Shown here: one piece after another, positions 31,098 to 40,398 of the stretch
How the letters are laid out: each line of letters begins with the position of its first letter
Numbering within the stretch: position 1 is the stretch's first letter
Assembly: GCF_009601765.2 (NCBI RefSeq)
Contig: NZ_CP045699.1
Location: 1 to 64,000 of the forward strand
Reading direction: 5' to 3'
DNA length: 64,000 bases
DNA from: Vibrio algicola
GTDB lineage: Bacteria > Pseudomonadota > Gammaproteobacteria > Enterobacterales > Vibrionaceae
Position numbers and translations under genes: made by a program
Notes under the pieces: model-generated
Told to the model about the DNA's origin: nothing
The model's database searches: none
What the model saw: the letters and a program-made list of their open reading frames with translations, nothing else

Positions 31098-31175
31098 TTA
31101 AGAAATCATTGGTAATGTCATTAAACCAACCATTACTGCAATCATTACTAATCCCTGTCTTTGTGAAGTTGTCAT
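31098..31175 (-). CDS. Putative 25-residue hydrophobic small protein
   Basis: This is a short frame with an ATG at 31175-31173 and a TAA at 31100-31098. It is preceded on the minus strand by AAAAGGA with 9 nt to the ATG. The product starts MTTSQRQGL and continues as one hydrophobic helix rich in Met and Val, ending LPMIS. It is followed 15 bp later by a terminator hairpin. This layout (SD, short polar head, one membrane helix, own terminator) is that of known small membrane proteins. No homologue is recognised. Confidence 0.55.
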   Translation of the reverse strand: MTTSQRQGLVMIAVMVGLMTLPMIS

Positions 31176-31843
31176 TTTATTTTTTCCTTTTGATTGGTTA
31201 CCTTTAGAGCAACTATAGCAAGATTAAGTGGTTTGATCTAGATCTATTTGTTTTTCGCTCAAAAATATAAGTTTAATGTCATAGTTTTGTGTTTTTACTT
31301 CTATGCTGTGGCATATGATTACAGCGTGGAATGATATGTTTCATTTATGATGTGATATTTTATTTATTTAAGTTGTTGTTTTTAAGGTGTTTAAGTCTTT
31401 TTTTTCTATTGATTTATTTTTTCATTCATTCAAGTGTCTTAATCTGGAGGCTAGTAGTTCTCGGGGTGGTTTTTATAGTGTTTTTCTGGTTTTACTTTTT
31501 TTACTGTGGTTTTTATCTTCATATTTTGTCTATTTTTCAGCTTCACGATCGATTCTTAGTAATTAATTGACGGTTATAATTTTGATTTTTGTATAATTAA
31601 ACCTAATAAAAACAATTGTTTATTAATTAATTTATTGAATAATGGGTATGTTTTATTGGTTTTGATTGTTGGTTTTTTATAAGTTATGATTTTAGCGGTT
31701 TGTTTACCTTGCCGGCTAGAACGTGGCTAGGATGCTAGGTTTGCCTTTATATTGGCTGAAGTGGGGTAGAAATGGCTTTTCATCTTTACCTTATGTAAGT
31801 GTCTCATTACACTTAGTACACGATTCTAAAGTCAGGGGCTGGC
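31176..31843. other. AT-rich gene-free stretch
   Basis: About 670 bp rich in T runs without a convincing gene. A 79-codon frame at 31331-31570 encodes only Phe/Leu/Tyr-rich low complexity. The inverted repeat TAAGTGT / ACACTTA (31796-31815) lies 28 bp before the next start codon and could be an operator. Confidence 0.5.
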
Positions 31844-32467
31844 ATGATCTATTGGCTAACAATGAGTGTATTGACCGTCTTAATGTGTATTACCATTAAG
31901 AATGAGTCAAATAACGCCTTGAGAATACTGAAACCTGCCTCTTTGATGGTGTTAATGTCATCGGTATTATTAACTCATCCACCTTATTCATTAGCTTATT
32001 TGGCACTATTATGTGGTTTAAGTGTCTCTCTATTTGCGCTGTTAAAAGAAGCCTTTGGTAAACAGTCTAAAAGAGGGGAGTTTATCTGCTTCGCGCTGAT
32101 TTCTAGTTGTTATAGCGTGATTTTTTGGATCCAAGTTGAAGCGGTGAGTTGGGGGATGCCAGTGATACTGATGGCGTTCTCGATAGTACTGTTCTTTTTA
32201 TTGTTGCCTTTATTTGAAGGGTTTGTGGTGCCTGCTGCTGCAATCGGTATTATTGTGTGGCAATTATCATGGGCGGCGGGTGAAGTGTGGAAAGCGCATC
32301 ATTTATTAGCGGATCTAACCGGATTTATTGGTAGCTTGATTTTAGCTTTATCCGCTTTAATCTGGGTGGTGCATCACTTTAAGGCTTCGTTTCGATATTC
32401 TAACTATGTTTTTTTAGTCTCATATTTCGTCGCTCAAACCTTAATCACAAGTTCGATTATTTTTTAA
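31844..32467 (+). CDS. YhhN/TMEM86 family membrane protein (lysoplasmalogenase-like)
   Basis: The 207-residue protein is almost entirely membrane-embedded, with seven to eight hydrophobic segments. The polar residues lie in the positions typical of the YhhN family (LKPASLMVL near residue 30; the C-terminal half less conserved). Family members hydrolyse the vinyl-ether bond of lysoplasmalogens in animals and some bacteria; the substrate in Vibrio is unknown. The neighbourhood of YhhM- and YhhL-like genes supports the YhhN assignment. Confidence 0.75.
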   Translation: MIYWLTMSVLTVLMCITIKNESNNALRILKPASLMVLMSSVLLTHPPYSLAYLALLCGLSVSLFALLKEAFGKQSKRGEFICFALISSCYSVIFWIQVEAVSWGMPVILMAFSIVLFFLLLPLFEGFVVPAAAIGIIVWQLSWAAGEVWKAHHLLADLTGFIGSLILALSALIWVVHHFKASFRYSNYVFLVSYFVAQTLITSSIIF

Positions 32468-32561
32468 TGTGCGTATTTTTACCCTCATCCACTCCATGTG
32501 CTTGGATTGGATATAACCCCTATTAAATCTATTGATTGGATTTGATGTTTTAGGAAATATT

Positions 32562-33146
32562 ATGGAAATCTTCTCGGCAGCGGTGATGCTGTTTTTAATT
32601 ATGGATCCACTGGGTAATTTGCCGGTGGTGCTGTCGATCTTAAAACATTTAGATCCTAAGCGTCGTCGTAAGGTTCTGATCCGTGAATTGCTGCTGGCAT
32701 TGGGTGTGTTGTTGCTGTTCTTGTTTGCGGGTAAATCCATTTTGGGCTTTTTGCATGTACAACAAGAAACCTTAAGTATTTCTGGCGGTTTGATATTATT
32801 TATTATCGCGATCCGAATGATTTTCCCTCAGCCTGGTGGTGTAGTCGGACTTGCTGCTGGTGAAGAACCCTTCTTTGTGCCGCTAGCGGTGCCTATGATT
32901 GCGGGGCCGTCAGTAATTGCTTCTTTGTTGCTGTTGTCGAGTCAACACCCGGATAAGATGGTGGATTGGTCTTTGGCGGTATTGCTTGCTTGGTTAGCAA
33001 CGTCGGCAATTTTAATGTTTTATGGCTTCTTCAATCGCATATTAGGCGAAAGAGGCTTAAACGCAATTGAGCGCTTGATGGGCTTGTTGTTGGTGATGGT
33101 CTCGACGCAAATGTTCTTAGATGGTTTGAAGCAGTTTTTAGCTTAA
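32562..33146 (+). CDS. MarC-family integral membrane protein (YhgN-like)
   Basis: The 194-residue protein has six hydrophobic segments and the N-terminus MEIFSAAVMLFLIMDPLGNLPVVLSIL, which resembles E. coli YhgN. MarC-family proteins are inner-membrane proteins of unsettled function; the old link to multiple antibiotic resistance was not supported. I chose ATG 32562 over an in-frame TTG ten codons upstream (32532) because the family begins here. It is followed by a bidirectional terminator. Confidence 0.88.
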   Translation: MEIFSAAVMLFLIMDPLGNLPVVLSILKHLDPKRRRKVLIRELLLALGVLLLFLFAGKSILGFLHVQQETLSISGGLILFIIAIRMIFPQPGGVVGLAAGEEPFFVPLAVPMIAGPSVIASLLLLSSQHPDKMVDWSLAVLLAWLATSAILMFYGFFNRILGERGLNAIERLMGLLLVMVSTQMFLDGLKQFLA

Positions 33147-33233
33147 TATCAATCGTAATCACTATCTGATCATCTAATTCGTTTGATTGCTATCAGCCAA
33201 TGGCAGAGCGATATTTTAACATATTGAGATGAT

Positions 33234-33295
33234 AAAAAACCGCATCTATTCTTCTTGCTTGTTATAGCGAACAGGAAAGGGGATGCGGTTTTTTT
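33234..33295. terminator. Bidirectional terminator between marC-like and DUF1145 genes
   Basis: AAAAAACCGCATC (33234-33246) pairs with GATGCGGTTTTTT (33282-33294), with T runs on both strands between convergent genes. Confidence 0.85.
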
Positions 33296-33299
33296 ATGC

Positions 33300-33572
33300 C
33301 TATTTAAAATATTTATTTTTAATGTCGATTAAGGCAAACGTACCGAAGATAAAGATCGATATTTTTTCCCAGCGAGTCATTTGTACATCTGGGCCTAATG
33401 CATTGCCAGAAAATAACAGGCTTTGTAAACCGTGCATAAAAATGGTGAAGATGGCCATCACATTTAAAGCAATGTGGGTGATACCAGGGAAAGGTTGGAT
33501 AAAGTTAGTAATAAATACTCCCCAAACCACCAACATAAATAGCTTAGCAAAAATAGTGAATATCGCTTTCAT
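33300..33572 (-). CDS. DUF1145 (YhhL-like) membrane protein
   Basis: The 90-residue protein has three hydrophobic segments and matches DUF1145, represented by E. coli YhhL. The function is unknown. The start is 3 bp downstream of the rsmD stop codon, so it is expressed with rsmD, as in E. coli where rsmD-yhhL are adjacent. Confidence 0.87.
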   Translation of the reverse strand: MKAIFTIFAKLFMLVVWGVFITNFIQPFPGITHIALNVMAIFTIFMHGLQSLLFSGNALGPDVQMTRWEKISIFIFGTFALIDIKNKYFK

Positions 33573-33575
33573 GGC

Positions 33576-34175
33576 TTACTCTGCTTGACGTTGATAAAGG
33601 CGGTAGCACACTTGCCCCGCGGTTTTTTCTCGGTGTAATTGCCAATCTTGCGGTAAGGCTGGCAAGGTTAGCTCTTTTTCGGTTTCGATATAAATCAGCG
33701 CTTCAGGGGCTAGCCAATGATTAGTGGTTAATAATGCGATGGTCTTTTCTAATAAATCTTGTCGAAAAGGCGGATCAATAAACACCACATCATAAGGTGT
33801 ACCTGATTGTTGCAAAAATAACAGTGAGTCTTGTTGTAATACTTCAATATTGTTGGCGTTTAAGTTACTCACATTTTGACTTAATTGCTGCTTGGCTGAT
33901 TTATTCAACTCTAGCATCGTGACATGTTCGGCTTGACGTGATGCCGCTTCAAAACCTAATCCGCCCGAACCGGCAAAGAGATCCAAACAACGGGATTGGG
34001 GAATATCAGACGCTAACCAGTTAAACAGCGTTTCTTTGACTCGATCGGTGGTTGGACGTAAACCTTCAGCATCGTACACTGGTAGCTTTCGGCCTCGCCA
34101 TAAGCCACTGATTATCCGTACGAAACCACCTGTTGATTTTTTATTCGCCGGTTTTTGGGTGTTGCGTCTGACCAT
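33576..34175 (-). CDS. rsmD: 16S rRNA (guanine-966-N2)-methyltransferase
   Basis: RsmD methylates G966 of 16S rRNA during 30S assembly. The product has the Rossmann SAM motif LDLFAGSGGLGFEAASR and the catalytic DPPF (VVFIDPPFRQ). VRIISGLWRGRKLPV and LRPTTDRVKETLFNWL are family signatures near the N-terminus. I chose ATG 34175 (199 residues); a GTG four codons upstream is possible. It is divergent from ftsY, with which it is also paired in E. coli. Confidence 0.95.
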   Translation of the reverse strand: MVRRNTQKPANKKSTGGFVRIISGLWRGRKLPVYDAEGLRPTTDRVKETLFNWLASDIPQSRCLDLFAGSGGLGFEAASRQAEHVTMLELNKSAKQQLSQNVSNLNANNIEVLQQDSLLFLQQSGTPYDVVFIDPPFRQDLLEKTIALLTTNHWLAPEALIYIETEKELTLPALPQDWQLHREKTAGQVCYRLYQRQAE

Positions 34176-34423
34176 TATTGAACTCACTACAGATAAACCC
34201 GTCTTATTTGAAGAAGTAACTTCAATAACTTTGGGGTTGAATTTTTTTGCTTAAAGATTAAGTGCTAGTATATAGCAAAATTAACATCAGCTGTTGTATC
34301 AAGTAAAACGGCTATCGCTTTAAGTAATATGGGTAAAGATAATCAGACATTAGTTTGGTATTATCTCCGTCACAACATTATTAATATCATCACTTTTATT
34401 CAAGTGAGCGCTAGGATTCCCCA

Positions 34424-35671
34424 ATGACAGGTAAAAAGAAACGCGGTTTACTTTCATGGTTAGGTTTTGACGATGAAGAAGCTCAAAAAAATGCAGCCGT
34501 TGAAGCAGAACAATCACAAGAGGCCAGTTCGGACCAAACTGAGTCGCAAGAATTAGACTCGGAAAATAGCGATCCCGCCAGTGAAGCCCTACAAATAAGC
34601 GATGTTGATTCTGAGGGTGAAGCAAACACCGACCAACCTGAGTTATCCGATAGTGAAGCTAATATTGCCGTTGAAGAACAACAAGAGTCAGACGTTCATG
34701 CCGCGCAAGCACTTGAAGTCAACCGAGTCCAAGAGCAAACCAAGCCGACGGAAAGTTTCTTTGCTCGTCTAAAGCGCAGCCTGCAACGCACCAAACAAAA
34801 TATTGGTGCCGGTTTCTTTGGTCTGTTTAAAGGCAAACAGATCGATGAAGACTTATTTGAAGAATTAGAAGAACAATTACTCATTGCTGACGTTGGCATG
34901 AACACCACCAGCAAAATTATTGATAGCCTAACCGAAAAAGCGTCACGCCAAGATCTGAAAGATGGCGAAGCGTTATATGGCATCTTAAAGCAAGAAATGG
35001 CCGATATCTTAGCCGAAGTTCAACAACCACTCGAAATCGACAGCAGCAAAACACCGTATGTCATTTTAATGGTTGGCGTGAATGGCGTAGGTAAAACCAC
35101 CACCATTGGTAAATTAGCCAAGCAATTCCAATCACAAGGTAAGTCGGTCATGTTGGCGGCAGGCGATACGTTCCGCGCCGCAGCAGTGGAGCAGTTGCAA
35201 GTATGGGGGCAGCGTAATGATGTGCCGGTTATTGCTCAACATACTGGCGCCGACAGTGCTTCGGTTATTTATGATGCGATTGAAGCGGCGCGTGCGCGTG
35301 GTGTGGATGTGGTGATCGCCGATACTGCCGGTCGCTTACAAAATAAGAGTAACTTAATGGAAGAGTTACGTAAAATTGTTCGCGTAATGAAGAAGATTGA
35401 TGATTCAGCCCCACATGAAGTGATGTTAACTTTAGATGCGGCGACTGGTCAAAATGCCATTAGCCAAGCCAAATTATTCAGCGATGTGGCGCCGGTAACG
35501 GGTATCAATTTAACCAAATTGGATGGGACCGCCAAAGGTGGGGTTATTTTTGCTTTAGCCGATCAATTTAAAATTCCAATTCGTTATATTGGTGTCGGTG
35601 AAGGTATTGACGATTTACGTCCGTTCGATGCGCATGATTTTATTGAAGCATTATTTAGCCGCGAAGAGTAA
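34424..35671 (+). CDS. ftsY: Signal recognition particle receptor FtsY
   Basis: FtsY is the membrane-associated SRP receptor GTPase that delivers ribosomes translating membrane proteins to SecYEG. The 415-residue protein has an acidic, poorly conserved A domain (about residues 15-110, rich in Glu/Asp/Gln/Ser) followed by the NG domain: G1 GVNGVGKTTTIGKLA, DTFRAAAVEQL, G3 DTAGR and G4 TKLDGTAKGG. The C-terminus RPFDAHDFIEALF is standard. It begins the ftsY-ftsE-ftsX-rpoH series. Confidence 0.98.
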   Translation: MTGKKKRGLLSWLGFDDEEAQKNAAVEAEQSQEASSDQTESQELDSENSDPASEALQISDVDSEGEANTDQPELSDSEANIAVEEQQESDVHAAQALEVNRVQEQTKPTESFFARLKRSLQRTKQNIGAGFFGLFKGKQIDEDLFEELEEQLLIADVGMNTTSKIIDSLTEKASRQDLKDGEALYGILKQEMADILAEVQQPLEIDSSKTPYVILMVGVNGVGKTTTIGKLAKQFQSQGKSVMLAAGDTFRAAAVEQLQVWGQRNDVPVIAQHTGADSASVIYDAIEAARARGVDVVIADTAGRLQNKSNLMEELRKIVRVMKKIDDSAPHEVMLTLDAATGQNAISQAKLFSDVAPVTGINLTKLDGTAKGGVIFALADQFKIPIRYIGVGEGIDDLRPFDAHDFIEALFSREE

Positions 35672-35774
35672 TACCTAGAACGGGTTTTAAATGAAGTTGC
35701 AGAATTGCCGCAACTTTATTTGTTTTGTCCTAAGCAATTAATAAGTAAAGCGAATCGGTGACAGAGGAAAATCA

Positions 35775-36449
35775 ATGATCCAATTTCAACAAGTGAGCAA
35801 AGTGTACCGTGGCGGGCATCAAGCGCTGCAAAAGGTCAACTTTCATCTGCATAAAGGTGAAATGGCTTTTTTAGGTGGCCATTCTGGCGCGGGTAAAAGT
35901 ACTTTGCTTAAGCTGATATGTGCGATTGAACGTCCAAGTGACGGTAAGATTTTATTTAATGATCACGATATTAGTCGTATCAAAAGTGGCGATATTCCTT
36001 TTTTACGTCGCAATATCGGTATTATCTTTCAAGATCATAAATTGCTTATGGATCGTACCGTATTTGATAACGTTGCGTTACCAATGCGGATTGAAGGCGC
36101 GCCTGAAAGCGAAATCAAACGTCGCGTTTCTGCCGCATTAGATAAGATCGGCATGCTAGATAAAGCGCCATGTTTACCGCGTCAGCTATCGGGTGGTGAG
36201 CAACAACGTGTAGGTATTGCGCGCGCGGTGGTCAATCGCCCTCGTCTATTGCTCGCCGATGAACCGACCGGTAACCTTGATCATGCACTGTCACATCAAG
36301 TATTAAATCTGTTAGAAGAATTTAATCGCGCTGGTGTCTCTATTATTTTGGCCACGCATGATCTGGAACTGGTTAATAGCCGCCCACAATATCGTCGTTT
36401 AGAATTGAATCAAGGTTTCTTAAGTGAGGTCGAGCGTTATGGCCAGTAA
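35775..36449 (+). CDS. ftsE: Cell division ATP-binding protein FtsE
   Basis: FtsE is the ABC ATPase partner of FtsX; the complex controls periplasmic amidases through EnvC at the septum. The 224-residue protein has Walker [10 protein letters not shown] (about residues 36-44), the signature [14 protein letters not shown] and Walker [13 protein letters not shown]. It overlaps the ftsX start by 11 bp, as in E. coli, indicating translational coupling. Confidence 0.98.
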   Translation: MIQFQQVSKVYRGGHQALQKVNFHLHKGEMAFLGGHSGAGKSTLLKLICAIERPSDGKILFNDHDISRIKSGDIPFLRRNIGIIFQDHKLLMDRTVFDNVALPMRIEGAPESEIKRRVSAALDKIGMLDKAPCLPRQLSGGEQQRVGIARAVVNRPRLLLADEPTGNLDHALSHQVLNLLEEFNRAGVSIILATHDLELVNSRPQYRRLELNQGFLSEVERYGQ

Positions 36450-37413
36450 GTCGGTTAAAGCGATGAATAAAGGTAAAATCAATAAAGCCAGACCAAAGTC
36501 AGAAGGTTTTTTTAGTACCCATATCAAGCAAGCAAAAGCGTCTTTTCGCAGTTTAATGCAGCGACCAATGGGGACAGTTTTAACTATTACCGTGGTGGCA
36601 ATGTCACTGGCTTTGCCCGCCATTTTTTATACTGCCGGTAAAAATATTGCCACCTTAGCCGAAGATATGAACAGCGCATCTCAAGTGAGTGTTTATATGA
36701 AGGAAGGCACCCCTGAAGCACGCTTGATGGTGTTAAAAGATCAAGTAGAAAGCTGGCCAGATGTGCAATCGGTGCAATATATTTCCTCCCAACAAGGGTT
36801 AGAAGACCTCAGCCATTTTGCTGGTTTAGAGCAAGCGATGTCTTTACTGAGTGATGCCGCATTGCCACCAGTATTGGTGATCTTGCCGAAAAATGCTTCT
36901 CAGCATACCGACGTGGTGAAGGCGATGGCGCAAAAGCTACAACGTGAAAACGGGGTAACCGATGTTCGACTCGATGAGGATTGGTTCTCTCGTTTAGATG
37001 GCATGAAAGATTTGGCTTATATTGTGTCGTATTCTTTTGCGATCTTAATGTTAGTGTCGGTCTTTTTGATTGTAGGCAACACCCTGCGCTTTAATGTCTT
37101 AGCTCATAAAGATGAAATTCAAGTCATGAAACTGATTGGTGCTACCGATCGCTTTATTCTCCGACCTTACCTTTATACGGGTTTATGGTTGGGGTTAATT
37201 GGCGCCGTTACCGCTTGGGTATTAACCATGGGCGTGACTCTGTTGATCAGCGGTGCGGTGGATAATTTATCGGCATTGTATGATAGCCACTTTAGCTTGA
37301 TCAGCTTAGGTTGGGATGAAAGTGTCTTGTTATTAATGCTCGGTTCAATATTGGGTTGGGGCGCGGCCAATTTATCGGCGCGTAAACACTTAAAAGAAAT
37401 CGAACCGGTTTAA
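36439..37413 (+). CDS. ftsX: Cell division protein FtsX
   Basis: FtsX is the membrane subunit of the FtsEX complex. The 324-residue protein has a basic cytoplasmic N-terminus ([20 protein letters not shown]), a first membrane segment near residues 45-65, a large periplasmic domain (about 70-195) that contacts EnvC, and three C-terminal membrane segments. The start at ATG 36439 lies within the last codons of ftsE. A GTG at 36424 would add five residues. A strong terminator follows. Confidence 0.96.
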   Translation: MASKSVKAMNKGKINKARPKSEGFFSTHIKQAKASFRSLMQRPMGTVLTITVVAMSLALPAIFYTAGKNIATLAEDMNSASQVSVYMKEGTPEARLMVLKDQVESWPDVQSVQYISSQQGLEDLSHFAGLEQAMSLLSDAALPPVLVILPKNASQHTDVVKAMAQKLQRENGVTDVRLDEDWFSRLDGMKDLAYIVSYSFAILMLVSVFLIVGNTLRFNVLAHKDEIQVMKLIGATDRFILRPYLYTGLWLGLIGAVTAWVLTMGVTLLISGAVDNLSALYDSHFSLISLGWDESVLLLMLGSILGWGAANLSARKHLKEIEPV

Positions 37414-37468
37414 GCATGGAACTCTGCTCTTAATGAGTAGTCCAAAGTATTAGAGACTGTGATCCGAT

Positions 37469-37505
37469 AAAATCGGCCGTTGTGAATTCAACGGCCGATT
37501 TTGTT
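37469..37505 (+). terminator. Rho-independent terminator after ftsX
   Basis: A perfect 14-bp stem AAAATCGGCCGTTG / CAACGGCCGATTTT with a 6-nt loop is followed by a T-rich tail. Confidence 0.9.
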
Positions 37506-37610
37506 GGTTTTTTGGTTGATTTCGGTTACCAAGTTAATGATGAGGTCGCTGACTTTGACAAGATCACTCACATTTTTCGATTTTGGTGCAAATTGACCAG
37601 TTTGTTACAC

Positions 37611-37639
37611 TTGCATTCAAGTTATTTGCTATGAATAAT
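37611..37639 (+). promoter_or_regulatory. Candidate sigma-70 promoter of rpoH
   Basis: TTGCAT (3/6) is followed by 17 bp and AATAAT (5/6), about 100 bp upstream of rpoH. The 235 bp between the ftsX terminator and rpoH hold no gene; other rpoH promoters could lie there but were not resolved by eye. Confidence 0.4.
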
Positions 37640-37739
37640 AGTCGCCCCCTTGAAGCTGGTTAAATTTCAGTCCAGAATAGGTGGGTTAAATCGAAGCACA
37701 TCTCTAGTTTTGTATTCATGAGAGAAAACGAGGAATTCA

Positions 37740-38594
37740 ATGTCTAACGCATATCCAATGGCTTTTGTCACCACAGATAGTCTAGATAGTTACATCCGAA
37801 CAGTTAACAGCTACCCAATGCTGAGCGCTGAAGAAGAGCGTGACCTAGCCGAGCGCTTACATTATCACGATGAAATTGATGCGGCGAAAGGCCTCATTTT
37901 GTCACATCTAAGATTCGTTGTTCATGTTGCTCGTGGTTACTCTGGTTATGGTTTACCTTTGGCTGACCTTATCCAAGAAGGTAATATTGGTTTAATGAAG
38001 GCGGCTAAACGTTTTAATCCTGAAGTGGGTGTTCGCTTAGTGTCTTTTGCTGTGCATTGGATCAAAGCGGAAATTCACGAATATGTATTGCGTAACTGGC
38101 GCATCGTAAAAGTGGCAACCACTAAAGCTCAGCGCAAATTGTTCTTTAACCTGCGTAAGTCGAAAAAACGCTTAGGTTGGTTTAATAATGGCGAAGTTGA
38201 AACGGTCGCGAAAGAGCTTGGTGTGTCACCAAAAGAAGTGCGTGAAATGGAATCTCGCTTAGCGGCGCAAGATCCTACCTTTGAAGCACCGTCTGAAGAT
38301 GACGATGCGGTTTCATCCTACACCGCTCCAGTATTGTATTTAGAAGATAAGCATTCTGATCTTGCCGACAGTGTTGAAGCTGAAAACTGGCAACAACATA
38401 CGACGGGTCGTTTAGGTCATGCAATGGCAACACTTGATGAGCGTAGTCAGCATATTGTGCGTTCTCGTTGGTTAGAAGATCAAAAATCCACTCTGCAAGA
38501 GTTAGCCGAAACGTACAGCGTTTCAGCTGAGCGTATTCGTCAGTTAGAAAAGAATGCGATGAAGAAATTAAAAGCGGCAGTGGGTGAGTTTTAA
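37740..38594 (+). CDS. rpoH: RNA polymerase heat-shock sigma factor RpoH (sigma-32)
   Basis: RpoH directs RNA polymerase to heat-shock promoters such as the one inferred upstream of ibpA at 8.9 kb. The 284-residue protein has region 2 ([41 protein letters not shown]), the RpoH box [10 protein letters not shown] at residues 131-140, and region 4 with the helix-turn-helix [28 protein letters not shown]. It follows ftsX, as in E. coli and other Vibrio, with its own promoter and terminator. Confidence 0.98.
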   Translation: MSNAYPMAFVTTDSLDSYIRTVNSYPMLSAEEERDLAERLHYHDEIDAAKGLILSHLRFVVHVARGYSGYGLPLADLIQEGNIGLMKAAKRFNPEVGVRLVSFAVHWIKAEIHEYVLRNWRIVKVATTKAQRKLFFNLRKSKKRLGWFNNGEVETVAKELGVSPKEVREMESRLAAQDPTFEAPSEDDDAVSSYTAPVLYLEDKHSDLADSVEAENWQQHTTGRLGHAMATLDERSQHIVRSRWLEDQKSTLQELAETYSVSAERIRQLEKNAMKKLKAAVGEF

Positions 38595-38633
38595 AACGGT
38601 AAACAGACCCAAATAAGCCTTAAAAAGTCAAAC

Positions 38634-38664
38634 AAGCCAAGGTCGGATGATCTTGGCTTTTTTT
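38634..38664 (+). terminator. Rho-independent terminator after rpoH
   Basis: AAGCCAAG pairs with CTTGGCTT across a 10-nt loop, followed by seven T residues. Confidence 0.88.
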
Positions 38665-38667
38665 GTG

Positions 38668-38952
38668 GATCAAAATGTCGAGATCAAGCAAAAAGCCTTG
38701 ATCGATAGCGGAAAAGATCAATTTTATATCTGTGGATAAAGGTGTGGGGAACTGATGTGTCAATTAAGATCAACATACACAATATATAGTGTATAGCGGG
38801 TTTGATAAATGTGAGTAAATTTATGCTTACCCACATTTTGATCAGGATCCTCACTACATGTTGTGGATCTTTATTTTTAAAACCACGTTATCAACGTAAT
38901 TCACAGCTTTATCCACACCTGCTCATAAAATAAGCAATAAAACTTATCCCCA
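38668..38952. other. Origin-like cluster of DnaA boxes and GATC sites
   Basis: Perfect DnaA boxes lie at 38731-38739 (minus) and 38909-38917 (plus). One-mismatch boxes lie at 38810-38818 (minus), 38827-38835, 38897-38905 and 38944-38952. Eight GATC sites occur in 38668-38869. GATCTTTATTTTT (38866-38878) differs from the E. coli oriC 13-mer consensus GATCTnTTnTTTT at one fixed position. No gene is present in the 510-bp gap. Options are a replication origin, a DnaA-titration site of datA type, or a DnaA-controlled promoter for glpE. Confidence 0.65.
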
Positions 38953-39105
38953 CTTTTTCGTGGTCTAATTTTGCTGTGGGATACGTTATACTGTCGCCCA
39001 GTTTTGCGGTATTAGATGGAAAAATTATGCCAATCAATCGGTTTGGCGTAATAATGCTAATTCGATTCAGTTTCGAACCAATTTTGTAAAAAGGAAGCAA
39101 TAACA

Positions 39106-39429
39106 ATGGATCAGTTTCTACAAATCAATGTTGAGCAAGCCCAGCAGTTAATGATCAATCAAGCCGCGGTATTATTTGATATTCGCGATCCGCAATCTTT
39201 TGCGCTTGCCCACGCAGGTGAGGCGAAACATTTAACCAATGACACTATGGTGGCGTTATTAGAAGAGTTGGAATTTGATCAACCGATTTTAGTGATGTGT
39301 TATCACGGCATTAGTAGCCAAGGTGCGGCGCAATATTTAGTGAATCAAGGCTATGAAGAAGTGTATAGTGTTGATGGTGGTTTTGAAGCTTGGCAACGAG
39401 CCGAACTGCCACAAGAAAAAATGGCTTAA
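39106..39429 (+). CDS. glpE: Thiosulfate sulfurtransferase GlpE (rhodanese)
   Basis: GlpE transfers sulfane sulfur from thiosulfate to cyanide or thioredoxin. The 107-residue single rhodanese domain matches E. coli GlpE (108). The active Cys is in the loop [14 protein letters not shown], and [19 protein letters not shown] is the conserved CH2 region. AAGGAAG precedes the ATG. It lies 35 bp before glpG, as in E. coli, but without glpR downstream. Confidence 0.95.
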   Translation: MDQFLQINVEQAQQLMINQAAVLFDIRDPQSFALAHAGEAKHLTNDTMVALLEELEFDQPILVMCYHGISSQGAAQYLVNQGYEEVYSVDGGFEAWQRAELPQEKMA

Positions 39430-39464
39430 TTTCTCAATCCGTTGAAACAGCAGTAGGTTGTCGC

Positions 39465-40292
39465 ATGATCCGTTTGGTTACTATTAATAATCCCCGCATT
39501 GCTCAAGCCTTTATTGATTATATGGCATCGCGTCAAATCACCATTCAAATGTTGCCTGAAGGCAGTGGCCAGTTCGCTTTGTGGTTAAAAGAAGTGGAGC
39601 ACCAAGTTGAAGTAGAAGCTGAATTAGCGATGTTCCTGAAAAGCCCGAGTGACAGGAAGTATCAAGCGGCATCATGGCAAGTCGCCGATAGCCGTACTCA
39701 ACAGTTTAACTACGACAACCCAAGCATTATGGCGATGGTTAAAGCAAAAGCGGGCCCACTAACCTTAGCTATTATGGCCATCTGTTGCGCTATTTATGCG
39801 CTGCAGTTTTTAGGTTTTGGCCAACCGATCCTGCAAGCTTTACACTTTCCTGCTAGTCCATCTCAAGAGTGGCAAATATGGCGCTGGGTTTCTCATGCCT
39901 TTTTGCATTTTTCAGTGGCTCATATTGCGTTTAACCTTTTGTGGTGTTGGCAATTTGGCGGTGATATCGAGAAAAAGCTCGGTAGTGGTAAGTTGCTGCA
40001 AATCTTTTTGGTTTCGGCGGCATTGTCTGGTGCGGCGCAATATTGGGTCGGGGGTGCTAATTTCGGTGGTCTTTCTGGGGTTATTTACGCTTTGATGGGC
40101 TATTTATGGATAGTCGGCTGGCGTCTACCTGAGAAGGGCGTGTCGGTTCCTCGTCCTTTAGTGATTTTTATGCTGGTGTGGTTAGTACTGGGCTTTATTC
40201 AGCCAGTGATGGCAATCGCGAATAGTGCTCACCTAGCGGGTTTGTTATCGGGTTGCGTGCTCGGCGCGATTGAGTCTAAAAAAACAGCTTAA
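39465..40292 (+). CDS. glpG: Rhomboid intramembrane serine protease GlpG
   Basis: GlpG cleaves single-pass proteins inside the inner membrane. The 275-residue protein has a cytoplasmic N-terminal domain (about residues 1-80) and six membrane segments. The catalytic Ser lies in GGLSGVIYALMGY and the His in NSAHLAGLLSG; HFSVAHIAFNLLWCWQFGGDIE is the HxxxN region. I chose ATG 39465 because the E. coli protein also begins near MLMITSF-like sequence just before the N-terminal domain; an upstream frame would overlap glpE. Confidence 0.95.
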   Translation: MIRLVTINNPRIAQAFIDYMASRQITIQMLPEGSGQFALWLKEVEHQVEVEAELAMFLKSPSDRKYQAASWQVADSRTQQFNYDNPSIMAMVKAKAGPLTLAIMAICCAIYALQFLGFGQPILQALHFPASPSQEWQIWRWVSHAFLHFSVAHIAFNLLWCWQFGGDIEKKLGSGKLLQIFLVSAALSGAAQYWVGGANFGGLSGVIYALMGYLWIVGWRLPEKGVSVPRPLVIFMLVWLVLGFIQPVMAIANSAHLAGLLSGCVLGAIESKKTA

Positions 40293-40398
40293 AAGAGGAT
40301 TTAGTCGGGTGTTTGTTCGACTAATCGTATTTTCTCTTTGAGTGAATTGTTACAATGAACGCCGATCTCGACTTAAATATCCTTGCTGTAGAATTATT

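Noticed and set aside
31331-31570. 79-codon open frame on the plus strand
   Set aside because: The translation is nearly all Phe, Leu, Tyr, Val and Ile from a T-rich stretch, with no SD and no family resemblance. It is a composition artefact.
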